Source: Fratercula arctica
Lineage: Eukaryota; Chordata; Aves; Charadriiformes; Alcidae
Assembly (NCBI GenBank): GCA_947846985.1
Contig: CANTUZ010000004.1
Coordinates: forward strand, 55,715,672-55,779,671
Length of the DNA stretch: 64,000 nucleotides
Reading direction: 5' to 3'
Positions within the stretch are counted from its first letter, which is position 1. Each line of letters opens with the position of its first letter. Below, piece by piece: positions 22,278 through 37,755 of this stretch. Both the position numbers and the translations under genes were made by a program. The notes under the pieces are model-generated. The model saw only the letters and a program-made list of their open reading frames with translations. It was not told the DNA's origin and made no database searches.

Positions 22278-25200
22278 ATAAATTGTTGTGAGTTCCTCAA
22301 ACCATAAGAACTACCAATAATTGTGAGATGGCAGGATAGAAAAGAAAATTTTTGTATTGAATATAGATTTCCAGTCACAATAATATAATTTCTTTTAGAG
22401 ACGTGACTGCTAATTTTGATCTCTGGACATACAGTTGCAATTATTTCTCTCCTTAAAGAAATATAATAGCATTAAAAGGATATTTTTTTTAGCTAGTTAT
22501 ACAAGAATGAATAAAATTAGATGCCTGAATCTTATGTTAACACACCTTCAGATGTACTCATGTCCTTGCAGCAGATTATTGTCTTTTTCTGCCAGTTAAA
22601 TTACGAATTCTCCAAACCATGTAAACTGTCATTGACTACTTGGAAGAAGAAAAATGATATGTTTTGTGAAAAGGACAGCCAAATGGTCTCCCAGTGCCAA
22701 ACCTTCCCAGAACTAAGCAAGGAAGAAAGACATAGTCTTCCTTTCCTTACCCTTTCTGGGCATTTTTCTGTATTGACAGTAAAGATTTGCTAGACTATAT
22801 AAATTGGCACATTTTGTGAATTTAAAAATAGTCTATCTTTGTGGCTTTGAAACTACCATTTGTATTTTGCTTATGGGTGGGGACAAAAATTATCAGGTAA
22901 TAGAGCTTTCCTCAAACATAATTGCCATTGCCCTAGTTCATTAGTCACAGTATTTGCAGATGGGCTTACACTGAAACAACAGCACTCTGTAATCACTCGA
23001 TAGAAGTATTTCTGGCAGAGACGTCTTTCCTCTGTAGACAAATCAAACCTGCCTTCTGTTATACAGTAATTAGTTTTTGAAGCATTATTTGGAAAAAAAA
23101 AAAAATATCTACCTTTGAATTCCAGTCACTGGAACTTTTTATATCTTTGTCTGCTGACCTCAGGAATTAATTAGAAATGCCTTCTCGTCTTGTCTGGATC
23201 AAGAAAAATCTAAAATGTTAAAAAAAATAAGGAATGGTAGGTCCTGTAATGATCGCAAGCTTCATTATGTTCTTTCTTCATTACATATTTATTTTCTTAA
23301 ACATAACAAAAGAAACAGACCAGTTTGCAAGAAATACAGTTACAAAAAGAAAAGAAATAATGTTATTTTTATTATATCTCACTTCCTCATCACTCCTTTC
23401 CTGATATAGACCACTTCTACCAGCTTATAGCATTCCTAGTGATGCTGCTTCTCTCGCTGCCTTTCCGCAGACCTGTGGAAGCTGTGCTGTCACCAAAGGG
23501 GTGCAGTCCCAGCTGACAGGGTCCATCAACAGTCCCAGAAGCAGCAAGCAACAAACCAGGGCCAAGGTCCAGCCTGGGTGTCTGGTGAGCAGCAAAAGGA
23601 GATGGGACCTGAGACAGGCGCACCTGACGAAGTAGCTCAGGCAGGATGGGGTGAACAGGTCTGAGCTGGAAGATACTGGTTGTGTGGGCTGGGGTCCCTG
23701 GTGGTGCTGGTCTGGGCAATTAAAGCCTGTTAGTGCTCTCAGGGCTCTATCAGTTTTCTGGCTTTGTTGGTTTTTCTTTTAGTTATTATTATTTATCCTT
23801 CTTCTTTTCCTTCATTCTCAACCCTCTCACCCTCTCCTTTTTGCCTTAAAGTTAACTTTGATCTCATCCTGCAGTATCAGATACCTTGTTTTCAGGTCTC
23901 ACAAAGTCCCAATCTGCTTGTTACACCTCAGCTGGGAACACTGGAGGGAAATTAGCCTTGCAGAGACCATTGCTGTAGCAGACTAGCGACTGAGAACAGA
24001 AAGGCTTGAAATCCAGGAAGCCAATGGATTACAGTGACAATTTCCATGGATCTCATAAAGTCAGTCACAAGCCCTGAGGGTCCTTTTCCCTCCTGCAAAG
24101 CAGCAGCACTGCACTGAGAAGCAGAAACCCCATATCTCAATCCCTCTGTGCTTCATGGTGAATGAAATCTTGATGCTCAGGCCAGTCCTAGAGGTGGAAG
24201 GGGGTGGATGAGACTAATTCCTCCCTGATCCTGAAACTAATAAATTAGGTGGGCCTGGTGCTTAGCGAAGGAGCAGTTGGCCAGTCACAAACACTGTTCT
24301 TCATTTGTGCCCTTCCTTAGTGTATGCCCAGAAACCCACCAGTAGGGCTGACGTTATGATTTAGTCACTATAAAATCAGTGATCAACAGTGGGGGGAGAC
24401 CGCTTTTGTCTTACATAGGAAAAAATGGTTATGTGGCAAGAATCCTGCATCCTGACCCACTGGGAAAGGGGATTTGCATTGACATATGAAACAGGAATAA
24501 GAGATTAATTAGAGCTTTGGGTGTTAATTGTATCAGGGTTGGTAATTCTAAGATAAAAGCTGCATAAGAATGATGTGTATGTTTTCACTGGAGACTATTG
24601 GGTAACTAATCTGTAAACCACCGCTACTTCTTTCTTTCATAGATTGTCTGAAACATGTCCAACACATTGAAGTAAAGGAAAATATTTCATATTACAAGCT
24701 TGATTTGAAAAACAGTTGAAGAAATATCCTTTGGAATACATTCCTTGCCCTTGCTGCATCTTACAGTATGGAAATGTGTAAACATCCATAGTCATCTGTG
24801 GCACATTTAGTGGTCCCTCACTCAAAATGATAGTCCTATTCCTGTACATAATACATTATGCTGGTACTTTGGTAATAATTGCACTTCTCTTGTTTACTTC
24901 TTTTTGAAGTACTGCATTTCCACAAGTGTACTATCTTGGTGGATATAAATATCCTGAATGCTTTTAGAGAAAGCCATCTATATTGAAATCCATTGCAGCA
25001 TTGCTTATTAATATTGTCAAAATGGACAAACTACTCCTAAATGATGTTTAGAGGATAAACCTGTGTTATTACAGCACTGGATGGTTCTGTAGTGGTTGCT
25101 GTTTGTTGGTTTTTTGTTTGTTTGTTTGTTTGGGTTTTTTTTGTAATTGATGCATTATACTTAAAATGTATTGTCTTGATAAAGCATTGATTAATTCATT

Positions 25201-28200
25201 CATTCATTTATTTCATACCCTGGATTGCTGGGGAAGAAGGTAAAAGAAACTGTCAAGGCAGGTGTAAAGAAATATTTGCATAACTCCCACAGTGAAAATC
25301 AGTGATGTACATGGGACGAAGATGTGGAAGATTTCCAGGAGCTGTCTTGGTTCGTGACACGACTCATGTTTCATGTTTCAAATGCAACTCTGGAAAAGAA
25401 AGACATTAGTTCAGTGAAGACACAGGTGTTCTTGAAAAAGTGCAGAGTTTCTGACTGTGTCCTTTTTCACTTTGGAGTTTTCCAGCTTTGGAGATGCCAG
25501 GTATCTCCCATGCAAAAAACCAGAAGGGAACTCATCTAGCCAGCATAGTCACTTGGGTTGCCCACATTACTTTTCTTTCCCAATATAATCTAAAAAAATG
25601 TCAACGGTGGTGGCACACAGATGATAGGTACACGATAGAAAGTGAAGTATTGAAGACCAGTCTAGGCACTGCCTGTTCATTCACGCTTCATTGGAACAAG
25701 ACATTTTGCAACCACTACAGTGTGGTTGTAGCTTACAGTCTTTGGGTGTGTAAAAATCTTAAGTTTGCCAGAGAGAATAAAATACTGGCTTGTAAATCAT
25801 GTGCAATACGCAGCTAGCATATTAACAGTCATGGAGATAGCTGGTCCATTAACAGATGAGCAGAAAGAGATGATGCTACAACAGCACTTTTAGGGAGCAC
25901 GTCTTGCTAAGTATCCCTTACTGTGTACGGGGAAAAATCCAAAGATTTCTAAGCAAACAACAAAGAGTAATACAAGTCCTGTCTCCATTACTTTAAATGT
26001 AGCCTATCTTTGTCCTGATGAATAGTCAGGAATCCTAACTCACGTTATTACGAGCAGTGTGGAACAGGATGCATTTTAGCTAGTAGCTTCTGGTGCAAAG
26101 ATGCCTAAAGTCAAAGCACGCATATTTGGATTCACCAAACATCCCTCACATTAACCGTTATAGCATGTAAAAAAATGCATCTTTCCTGTCATATACCACT
26201 ATGATTAACCGGAAGGGGAGTGTGGTCATTGTTGCCATGCTCATTATTTCCATAGTTATGATTACTAATGGGTTACTGTAGTCTCTGGTTGTATTTGGGA
26301 CAATTTCAGATGGCATATATGAATAATCGATTTCCTGTTTTGGAGATGTGGCACCCTTTAGTGTAGTCCAAGACGACTTTAGCATCAAGTTAGTGTAGTG
26401 TCTCCATGAGTGTATAAAACACTGCAATCCCTCCTTCCTGGTTTCACTCAGTCTTTCAAAGATAGGTCTCATGGTGAAATCTCCTTGTACTATCATCTGT
26501 ACCATTTTCAATTTGCAAGCCTGTAAATATTTTCTTCTGGCACTGGAGAGTGGTTTGAAGTGGATTTAAGCCTGAAACTGTATTTATTTTTCTTTATTAT
26601 TTTTTGCAGACGGCTATTATATCATCCAGGAACAAAACTGCTGATGTATAGAGCGTCACTGGTCTGATTTCTGGCCTGCATTTCATTAGTTCGGCAAAAT
26701 AAGAATGGTATTTTAATGAGCAGAAGTGCCAAGAAGCATTGTGCCTCATTAAAAATATAAACTGAGGAGCAAGTTGAATTAGCGAGGTGCCACGGTAGCA
26801 GGGTTATGTCATGTCTAGGATTAGATAAGTTTCTCAAAAGAGGTTTTAATCTTTTATTTTTATGGTCGTTACACCAGAGCAACCACAGAACTACAGGACT
26901 AGAGCTGGCTCATAGATGCATGTCTTGAAGCCTTGCTCAAGCAGGCTTGATGGTCTAACTGTAGTTTGCCACCATTGTGACAGTTTCTGGCATCATGTCA
27001 TGCTCCATTTTATGCATTCCCTGCTTAAACAATGAATAAACAGCAGAGTGTGTTACTCATCACAATCAAATCCATTTTCTATAGTCATATGGGTTATATT
27101 TGAGATTACAGATGTGACAATATAGGATTTCTGTATTTGTTAAAGAGGTTTGATTTGATTCTTTTTCAGATTGTCATTTTATTTTTCTGAATCTCTGTTT
27201 CTAAATAGAAATCCTGTACTTGACCTTTATTGGTCATGATATCTAACATTCTTAAAATGTACAAATCAGAAGCTTAATTTTTTTTTCTTTTTTATTGGTT
27301 ACTATTATAGCTATCAGTCCTGCCCTGAATTTGGTGCAAGCATTAGGGTAGTGTCATTTCTCAAAGAGATATAAAAAAACCACCCCACCCCTCAGTTATT
27401 ATTTTTAACTTTTGAACTCATTATATAAGCTTTCTTGATAAAGCTATTTGGCCTAAGAAACATTTTCTTACTTATCTTAATTTGTCCTATCTCATATTCT
27501 TAGCTTTGTATCAGAGTTTTCTAAGAACACTAATTTCTTTATAATTTTGTGTATTTTAAACAGTGAAAAATTTGGCATGGTGGCTTATTTAAATACATGT
27601 ATATGCATACATACATATATTTCTCCATATATCAATATATCTGCGTATCTATATCTTTCTATATGACGTGTGTTGAAGGTTTTGATCTTTTTATGCAGTA
27701 TTCTCCCCCATTTACTTGTTTATTTATGTTTCTTAGACTATACAGAGTGTTTAAGTAAGTTTGTCTAAAATTTTACTCTTGCCTGCTTGAACAGGAACAG
27801 TATGTGACTGTAAGACTGGTTTCATTGCCAGTCAAAACAGCAAGTAGCTATAATTAGTTTCTAGGCACATATTTACTGTTACTTTCCATGAGTCACATCC
27901 TTGATCGTGTAAAAATTTGTTACTGAGTTTCATGGGTAGATTGGGAAGACCTTCATTCATGTCTGTTTCGGGTGTGATCAGTCTCGAGGATTCCTGTGCA
28001 TAGGGTCCAAATGAAGAGATTGCACAGCCTGCTTGAAATTTCTATGCATTACTATGAGACAGTGTTTGAAACACTGAATCGAACCAAGGGTTTTTTTTAG
28101 GAATAATTGGCACTGATTTTAGCATAGATTTTGAGGTAGCTTCTGTAGATCCAGTATTATGTGTTTATCCGTGAGTTCCTGCAAGTTAAGGGATTGTTCT

Positions 28201-31200
28201 GTAAAATTAACAGTTCGAACACTCAAGATGCCAAGGTAGTTCACCCTGCGTAACTGAGGCAGTTGCCAGTCTAATGGTAAAGCATGACTCCCGAATGTTT
28301 AAGTTTTGAAAAACACCTAAAAATGAAGGCTCACAGCTGTCTACATTAGATGTTGCCTTATTTCTTCTGTTGTCTTAGCTCTAAGTTTCCTAGGAGAGAA
28401 ACTGAATAATAATCCCATCATATGTGAGCCCTGTATCATGGCTTGTCACTAGTGGTACCAAGCAGCGGCAACCACTCTGTCCAAAGACCCTTGGACTAGG
28501 CTGAACTAGAAGAGTCCTACTGCAGGGGGGGTGCTCAGACCATTTTTCAGACACTGCTTGCGCAGTGTTGCCATCGATGTGTGTGACGTACCTGCACCGC
28601 TCTGAGCTGCTTATTGCCAGTGTTGCAGTATATCTGGGGGAAATATTCCTCTGTGTTGTCCAGGCACATAATCAAAAGGGGAATTTTCCCAGCACTGCTT
28701 CTTAAATGGTGAGTCCTGATACTCTGAGGCTCACGCAGGGACTGACAGAGGCTTGTGAAGTTTCAAAAGGCTGTAAAAAGACAGACACATAATTTTAAGA
28801 AATTGCAGTCAGCGTTCAGGGGTCTCTCAAGGACAGAGGATCAACAAAAAAATTAATTATTCTCTCAAAAACCTTGAGTAACTTGACAGTACATTGTTCC
28901 TTCTTGTGCTTTTTCACTGCGTGTTTTTGGGAAGCTTTGTATTCTGCTCTGAACCACATCCTTCATGCAGTGCTGGCACTGATACAATTGCTATTTTGAA
29001 CGTAGGCACAAGAGGCAGTGAGATGGCTTTTCAGCAGTTACTAAATGCCCTCAGAACACAGCAACAACCCTTGATCAGTTTACCATCCAAGCCACAGCTA
29101 TATGTGATAAAGCTGTGGGACATGTATTTCAGCTCAGTCTTGATCTGGAGGCAGTTGTAGCTGAGGAACGCAAACGCTGAATGGGAGGGAAGGATTGCAG
29201 GCCTTGGAAGAGCAGCGTTGCACCTGCACATAATTGGTTTCATCTCAGGAGATGAGATGAGGAGATGGGACCACCCCACCAGGGTGGTCTGCACTTAAGT
29301 ATTCAAGTATTTCAGATGTTCTTCCAGTTTACCACAACATCTGCACAGTCAAGGACTGTGAAAGTCATCTTGCCAATTACTCTTCCTGAGTGGGTCAGCT
29401 ACCTGCCTTTGGCATGGCAAAATAGTGAAGAAGGATGTAGAAGAAGGCTTCAGCTGCTCGCAGTTCTCTTCCTTTTTCCCACCTCTCTGTTTTTGCCCTG
29501 TGGAACAAGATAATGACATTTAGCAAGAAAACAGTTTTCTGTGCCTCATAGCAGCTGCGTGACTTCCCCACAAAGATTACGCACGTAGTTTTTGAAACAT
29601 GCTCTGCCTGTGTCATATTGAGGCCACAGCATATGCTCAGTCCCTTTCTGCTAAAGGGAAAGTAAGTAAACAGCCACACAAATACAGGAACTGCGATACT
29701 GAGGAATTGTCCTATGGCACACAAGGACAATTTAAGCAGAGATATTGTCCCAAGAGTAATTATTATTCAGGCCATTTACAAGAAATCTACTACAAGCGCA
29801 GTGTGTAAGTTATTTTCATTTATAGGAACAGCAGGCTGAGCTTTTAGAAAATAGCTCTGAACTAGTCTGCATTGTCATTCTGTGGAAAAAGCAGCTGGTG
29901 GATCTCAAATTTGGCATTTTAGTTTCCCACAACTTCAGCTTTTATGAGTCTTCCTGGTACTAACATATACAATTCTGTGTTTCATTGCTGCGCTGGAAAT
30001 AGAGAGAGAAGTGACATCCAGGAGACATTGGTTCATTGCCTTGAGAGGAAATTATTTAAAAAGGAGTCTAACAAGGGATCTAGTTTTCACATTGTTCACA
30101 TTATCTGAACGAAATTCCCTTTAAGTGATGAAATATTCGAGTAAAACACATTGTTGGCAAGGCTAATAGCAGTTTGAAAATCCTGGCTGTCAAGAGGGGA
30201 TCTACAAGAGGAGGAATACTAGGCAGAAAATTTTGGTGTGTTTTCAGAATGAGATTACACTACAACAGTACCTATCATCCAGAAGTTAGCTAGCCAAATC
30301 CACCCACAGTCCTATGACAAGACAGGGACTAGATTTCAAAGGCTATGGAGAAACTCTGCCTAGTCTGGGCTTGAAAACAGGCTGTAAGTCATGTAAAATG
30401 AAAGACTCAAATTGTGGTAATAACTTCTACTATTCTGAAATGATTTAGGACAGATAGAGATTATCTTTCCTTATTAAGAAGCAAGTAAATCTCATCATTT
30501 GATGTGTTGCTAATGTCAGATTCAAAGATACAATTGTGAACTAAAATACTGTCCTTGAATAAATTAAAATCCTGGACAGTTTTACAGCATTTCAGCTGAG
30601 TGTAATAAACCCTCTGAGTGTTGATTCCAGAAGAAGGACTGGGGCATTATAGAAAAAAAATTAAGCTAACAACCAAACCCAAGCAAATAATAAGGACAAA
30701 TCCACCCTGCATAACTCTGAAAAATCAGTTCGTGCAAATGTCTAACTTTATGTGAAAGGGACACTTATTACTGTCTTGTACATGGTGCTGTTTTAAGGAA
30801 CGGCTAATCAATAGCTGCATTATATATTCCAGAACACGGAGCCAGAATGGGTTCCAGAGGGGTTGGGGGTAGGAGTTCTGGGGAAATAAAAGGCATCTTG
30901 AATTCCAGTTTGGAGGAACTAGTCTTGTTTGTTAACTGCGTTACATGCCGCAAATGTTTGTTTATTGGTAAAGAATGATGTAGAAAGATTTGTTGCTATG
31001 GCACTTCTCCAAACAAGCTTTTAAAGAAAGGAATTCCATGTATCTTAACTCTCTTGTCAAAGTTCAGAAAAAAACGACCCCTTTTAACTTTCTGTTTTCC
31101 ACTAAGGTTAAAATGGTACCTCTGCTAAATTATCTACTTATTTCTATGCAAAATCTCCATTTCACCAAAGTTCACACCTGCTAACAATGGAAGGATTTCA

Positions 31201-34200
31201 GCATTTACCAAATAAAAAACCAAACTATAATGTAGACACATTCATGGGGGAGTTCAACTGTAAAATGCGAAGGTCATGTTACTCTTAACTTCTACCTTGA
31301 CTTTGACTTCTTTTGGTAGCAGAAATTGATATTTGTGTATATACATGAGCCAAAAATGCCCATTCAAGTTTTTTTTTTTCTTGCTGTGTTCATTGAAGCT
31401 GGTAAGGATTTGGCAACATGATGTTTCTAGCTAGCATTTTAATAGAGCATTATAAGAGTGACCGAAGGTCAGCCATTCCATCTGAAAATCTTTGTTGCTA
31501 TTTTGGCAGGCTCCGGGACAGCTGGTAACACATCACATCCTGCTGCTGCCAGGGCAAGCCCATTTCCTGCCAGGAGTCCTGGAGTTTCAGAAGTAGCTCA
31601 GGCATGCTATAAATCACCTGATGTCTAGTAGAATAACCTAATATCAGGCTCTATAATTCACATTTCCTAATTACTATCAATATCATTCGGTGTCTCTTAA
31701 AAATTGTATTGCTTTGTCAGGAACTCGATCAATAAGAAGTCTGTAGCTGCAACTCTCAGGGCAAAGGAGCAATCTCCCTCCAGTATTACATCCCTGGCCT
31801 CTGCAGATCAACTGACTGATGCCATTTGAGTTAGTCATTGTGATGCTAATCCGTATCTTCTTGACCATTTTCCCCAACTAGTGCATTCTCTGTTTCTGCT
31901 TCATTTTGCATTAGCTGTAGATTTGTTTTTCACTTCTTCAATCATCGGTCATTAACTGCAAATTTTGCCTCATGCTTGAGCCACTATTTATTGTTTGGGG
32001 TTATTGGGGAGTAGGCAGAATACTTCTGATATACTGACTTCTCATTCCAGTCACCTCTTTGGGGAAGTAATTGAATTCTCTGTTTTACTTCCCACACCTC
32101 AGTCAGTGACTTAAATAGTGGCAACTTTCCACAGCTACGTCCTGATTGCAAATGTACATTTATTTGACATTTTGTTCTCGTCGAGGTTTTCAATATTCAA
32201 TCTTTATTGAATAGCAATCCAGATTTCTTTTTCAAATGCACTGAAGCTTCAGTTTAATCGTTTGGACCGAATTATGGTTAGGGTTTGGTTCTATTCCAAA
32301 CAAAAATAGATTCCTCAAGCTCGGTGCTCACACTGGCCTGACTCATTGAATGCAACTGTTTGTTATTTACAGCAGGCTGACAGTTGTAATACATTTGAAG
32401 CCTTCACTATTGCAGTCTAGCACTGGCAGGAAGCTTTTAGCAAATATCCTAGTTGGAGCCATAACAAAATAATTTGGCAATTCTGTTAATACTCAGTGCA
32501 CTGTGTCTCACATCACGGGTCCGTTAGGTCCTGTGCTGCTGGGAACTGCTTTGCAATGCTGAGGTAGCAGGGCTGAGCAGCATCTGTCAGAGTAGCAGCA
32601 CAGCAATAAAACCAGAAAAAAGATGTGAAGACAGGGCATAAAAAAGCTGAGTTCAGACTTCCACTGTCCTCCAAAGAGCCTGCAGTGGAAGCAGGACACA
32701 GGACCGCAGAGACAGAGGTGCAGGCAGAAAGCAGCCTTGTGGCCCGCTACCACTCTGCACAATTTCTCCTGCCTTTTTTCAACAGGGTGTGAGCTGGGAC
32801 GCATTTGTACTATTGTATTTACTTTATTCAAAATATAAGGTGAAACTCAGAAAAATTTGTCTGTGTATTGACTGCATATAACCTTTACACTTTCAAACAA
32901 TTTCCCCTATTGATTAGCACGCAGCTTATAATGTATTAGTGTATTCTTCTTATGAACTACTGGAACTTAGGTTCTTTTTTTCTTCAATATGAAGCATATG
33001 AAAGGATTTTGTCCTATTTAACTGTCTCTTTTCCAAGAAGTCTTTTCTTTCACCCAAAGAAAAAAGGTTAAACATGATGAAAGTACCTGAATAGTGATGT
33101 TTCTTAGACTGTTTCTGTTCCGAGTTAGTTTGTTCACCATTAGAAATGTGTCACAACTGTCATTTAAATTCAACACACTGTCTCTTTTCTTTTCTTTTGT
33201 CCACTCTTTTTCTCTTATATACCCCTGATTGAAGCACATGCTCTATTGTTTTGTTTATATGCTAAGTTCAGGTTATAGTTCCACAGAAAATAAGAAGCAA
33301 TAGGAAATTTTATCTTGTTTTATATTTTTGTATGGTTTTAGATTAACTCGAGCTATAAGAACTGTCCCTTAATTTAAACGTAACAATTTTTTTGCCTACA
33401 TTCTCATTACCTATTCTGCTTTGTGTTGTGTTTTAGCATCGTGAACTTGGATAATTTCATTAGATATCTGAATTCCATTTCAAGGCCTGTTACTAAGTAG
33501 CTATATTATTTAATGCTTATATGTACTTTGTTTAAAGAGGTGACGTGATAAGTATTAAAATCATGACTGCTTACTGCAATTAACTCAGTAATGACTATAA
33601 TAATGATTACTATGTAGAAGACAGAAGAAGAATTCTTAATGCTTTCTCACAATTAACGAAGCGTGCTAAGCTGTATGAAGAACCGACAATTGCTAAATAC
33701 ACCCTAAGGACTGCTGGGTATCAGAAACAGTCCTCAGCGTATTACACTAGCCCAGAGAGCTTCAGCTAATCATCAGAAGAAATGTCTTTCTTGACCCATG
33801 TGATCCTAGGTCTCAAACTGGCCTGAGCAATTTTTGTGAAAAAACATCCCATTGCCATTTGAATATCCCCAAATGGTCTGTTGGGAAATAATGTCCTCAT
33901 TGAAAATTCCAGTTTCCTATTCTTAAGGAATATAACCACCGCAGGGGCAAAGTTGTGTAATATTATCCAAAGGCTGACATCCCATTTCACTTGACTTAGG
34001 TTAAGACAAGTGGAGTAGAAAGTATTTATTTACAACATCTCAAATAGACAGGACAGCTACATAGTTAAAAGTGTTTGTAAAAGGCATCAGTGAGACAATG
34101 AAAGAAAACTGTCCTTTTTCGGTCCCTTTCTTGAAGTTCTCCTTATTCATCTCTAACATACTTGGAGATTGCTCTGACACTTCCCTCCTAAACTTAAGGG

Positions 34201-36984
34201 CTGTCTCATGTCTTTCAACAAACAGGTCATTTTGGCAGACATAACCTGCACCTGATTGACCTGTCATATTGGTTCTTAATAAAGGAGTAAACTTTCCCCA
34301 GCTTGTACTCCAGTGCAAAGTGTGTGTACCTGATGAGCTATAAAGTTTGCGCATTTGACAAGCATCCTTAATACAAACACACAAATGAAATTCATCCATG
34401 CAGTGCATCACTGGCTCTTAGCTGAGAACAGAGAGTATGGGAGTCACCTACTTTAGGGTGATATTAGCATTCTGATGACAGAACTCCAGATCCTATGTTT
34501 CAAAGGTGAAGTAATAATAGTATAACTTTAAATGAAGCCAGCTTCTAGGTGTATATCAGGCATAGTGCCAGAAACAACCTTAAGAAAATAACAAGGGAAA
34601 TAATGATGGGTGATGCAGAGGCAAGTGTGCAGGAAATTTCCAGGAACTTAGGTACTAAAGCTCTTGAAGACAGTCATGGTTCGAGGAAGTGTCTGAATAT
34701 TTCGCCTTACTGACAGAATAGTCATACAGGAGGAAATAAGGTTCACTCCACTTCATCTGGAAGACTTTTCCATGATAATACGAAGCCTTTTAGGCAGGCA
34801 ACAAAACCCACTGCACTCATCTATCTATGGCATATTCCATCTATGAAGGAATACAGTGACAGTTTCACAGCTCAGCACAGTCATTCATTGGTGAATATTG
34901 GACATTAGATACATAGAATCCAGTTATCTACTCTGGAAATTATTTTTTTCTTGTGTCCAAGTGTCAGCTTTTTAAACACTATGAAAAAAACAGTGAGATT
35001 TATTAAGTCATTGTTCACCTTTTTCTCTCTCGTCTAACAGGTATTTTCACAGTTCACTTTGCCATCTTATAATTTTAATTTCACTGTTAAACTGTTAAAC
35101 ATTTCCAGTGCATGCAAACCATCATGACTGTCGCATCCTGTTTTACAGTGATTTGGTAATAAATCACTGCAGTAAAAAATCACACTGTCCTGTGGGAAAG
35201 CTGGAGCAGAAAAGAGAGAGACGCTCTTCAAAATAGTTATTTACTTAACCTGATTATTTGATAAAAGAAAACTCTTTACATATAACTGCTGAATCACAGA
35301 AGCAAAATGTGGGGGGTGGCAAATCAGAAAGTGCTCCTTCTCTACTAAAGGTGAGGGAGGTGAGAGCTGTGGCAGAGCAGTGACATTACTCAGACACAGC
35401 CGCTGTAACTGGAAGAGAGGATGCTGGAGCAATTCCTTTATTTCTGCTCTTCCTTTGTTCCCTGGTAGGGACTGTAACTGTTATTTACACTTCCCTGTTA
35501 ACTTTGTTTTTTCACTATATATAGGAAGTTATACATATCTTAGCTACATCTCTCTTGACTTTGTGATGCCCCAAAACCAGCTCTGCCCAGCTCCCAAGGC
35601 TGCATTCCTTCACCGATGAGTCATTGATCTTCTGCGGTTTGTGTTTATACCCCATCGTGGTGCAGAACCTTTGCTGTTATCCTCTGCCTGCACTCCCGGG
35701 GGCCTTGGCAATGCTACTGTGAAATCCAGCAGGCTTACGGCACACAGTGCCAGATCTTCAAAGGGGAGTAGCATCCCAAAGCTCAATATTAGCATAATAA
35801 GCCCCATTGCCCAAGCTCCCTGCACAGTCAGTGTAGAGAGATAAGCTCTGCAGAGAGAGATTCAAAGTCGTGAAATTGGAGTTTCACTCCCTTCTGAAGC
35901 TCTTTCTGAAGGATCCCACCTCTGACTGTTGACGCTATAAGGAGCCCACGATGTTCAGTCTCAGTAGGGTATAGCAGCCTTTGAATATACCGCCCACCAT
36001 CCATCATCCCCCACCTACTGCCTCCGCAGCCCGGCTAAGGAAGCGTAATCGTCTTGAGGAGCAATCAGTGTGGGACTGCTGTGCTGCACTGACAGTCGAT
36101 TCTAACAATAAATCCTCCCATAAACTAATACAGCCAAGGTACTGAATTCAGTTATTGACAATACAGAGAGGAACAGTAACATTTGAAGGATACACTTTAA
36201 TCCCAGTAAAATCAAAGGAGTGAGTTTTTCCATCCAGTAAAGTTATAGTACCACTATAGTATAAGTCTTCTTGGAAAACCTTTAAAGAACAGAGTGGCCT
36301 GTCTTAACTTTTCTCACTCATCAGTCATTTTACTGCTACATCTGAAAAGATTTTTTGGACAGACCTTCTCACTGAGCTCTTCTCACTTCATTCATATCTT
36401 ACTTTCCTAAAAAGTACTTACACCACTGGCGTTCATTCCTATGCTTAGTTAATGAACTTGTCTTTGATTCTAAGCTTCCAATTTTTTTTAATATCCAAAG
36501 TCCACAACCAAAGTCTCTCAAGCTTTGGATCAGTTCTTGTGGATTATAAAGTGGTTTTATGAAGGAATAATATAAAAAATATATGTCAGGTATTCATATT
36601 CTATAAAATTTATAAAGTAATGATGCTATTTGGTGAATATCTGAGCCAAATATCAATGGGTAAATTAGATTCCCACATACTAAAGAACTCAAATACCTTT
36701 GGACTTTTAAGTTACAAACTTGTTATGTCACTTTTGAACTTATTCCTCCTGCTCATGTCGTAACAAACCTGTTCTTATGTAAGAAATGCCTCTTGCTGTT
36801 TTTGATGGTAAAATCGCCATCAATAGCTCATTACTTAATTGTAGTTTGCTGAACCCTAGCAACAGCTCTTTATTGCTCCTGTCCTTTCTTTTTGACAGGG
36901 TCGAAGATCATTTGTATTGTGCATCCACCTGAGGCACAATACAAATTAAATTAGTTTAAGTTACAAGCACGTAACTACATCAGC
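22278..36984. other. Long intergenic stretch, nothing recognised but simple repeats
   Basis: About 14.7 kb of AT-rich sequence. It contains a (TTTG)n tract at 25101-25142 and an AT-rich microsatellite-like tract at about 27596-27652. A more GC-rich block at about 23410-23740 could be part of an unclassified repeat. Many 60-120-codon open frames occur by chance; none shows a domain that I recognise. Confidence 0.4.
25101..25142. repeat. (TTTG)n simple repeat
   Basis: Tandem TTTG units passing into T runs on the plus strand. Confidence 0.85.
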
Positions 36985-37755
36985 CCAAGAGTATAAAAAC
37001 GGCACGTTAGGCTAAAGGTCTTTCTAACCCAGCAACCTGTAGCAACCAACAGCAGATGCCTAGTGCAGAGTACAAAAACCAGTAATCATGGAGTGATATT
37101 TTCTGAGAGTGATGTCCCTCTACTTAGCACCCCTGTGGATATTTCTTCTTGCATTTGCCCAGTCACTTACTGAATCCATATACTTTACAATGAACGACAC
37201 TGTCACTAGAATTTTTGTAGCTTATTTACTCATGTGGAAGATGACCTCCTGTTGTTTGTTCTGTATCTGCTGCCTGCCTGCTTTATTTGAGAATAATATC
37301 CCTATCTCTTGGATTGTAAAAAACAATTGTCTTCTATTTATTCTCTGTGTTGCTAATGCCTGCAGAGGCCTCTATTGTATTCCCTCCTCAGCAGTTTCTT
37401 TCTCATGCTAGCACGTGTTCTTCATAGAGCCGGTCCAGCCCCTGATCATCCCCGTTGCCCTTCTCTGAACCCATTCTAGTCCCTAGGATGGGAGGATCAT
37501 AACATCACAGAATACACAAGATGCGGGCACATGGGTTTCATATAGAGAAAAAAATGTTTCCCTGTTCTGTTCTGTATTCCTGTCTTTGTCATTTCTAGCA
37601 TTTGATTTGTTCATTTGACCCAAGCACTTGAGCACTTAGTTAACATTTTCATAAAATTCTCAATTGTAATGAAAGATTTTTTTCCCTGAGTGGCAGTAGC
37701 AGTCGGAGAAGCCATTATTTTATATATCAAGTTTTCCTGTGTGAACTATCTGATC
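36985..37755 (-). mobile_element. Ancient CR1/L3-like LINE, 3' end and C-terminal region, minus strand
   Basis: The plus strand shows a collinear series of strings known from old sauropsid CR1 elements. At 37011-37041 a 'ctaaaggtctttctaacccag' type string marks the 3' UTR. At about 37243-37300 'ctcctgttgtttgttctgtatctgctgcctg' resembles the region before the coding end. At 37434-37470 'ccctgatcatccccgttgcccttctctgaacc' and at 37516-37545 'caagatgcgggcacatgggtttcatatag' match the C-terminal coding region. At about 37595-37640 comes the block before the RT. No frame is open. This is a fossil, much older than the copies at 6-9 kb. Confidence 0.75.
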
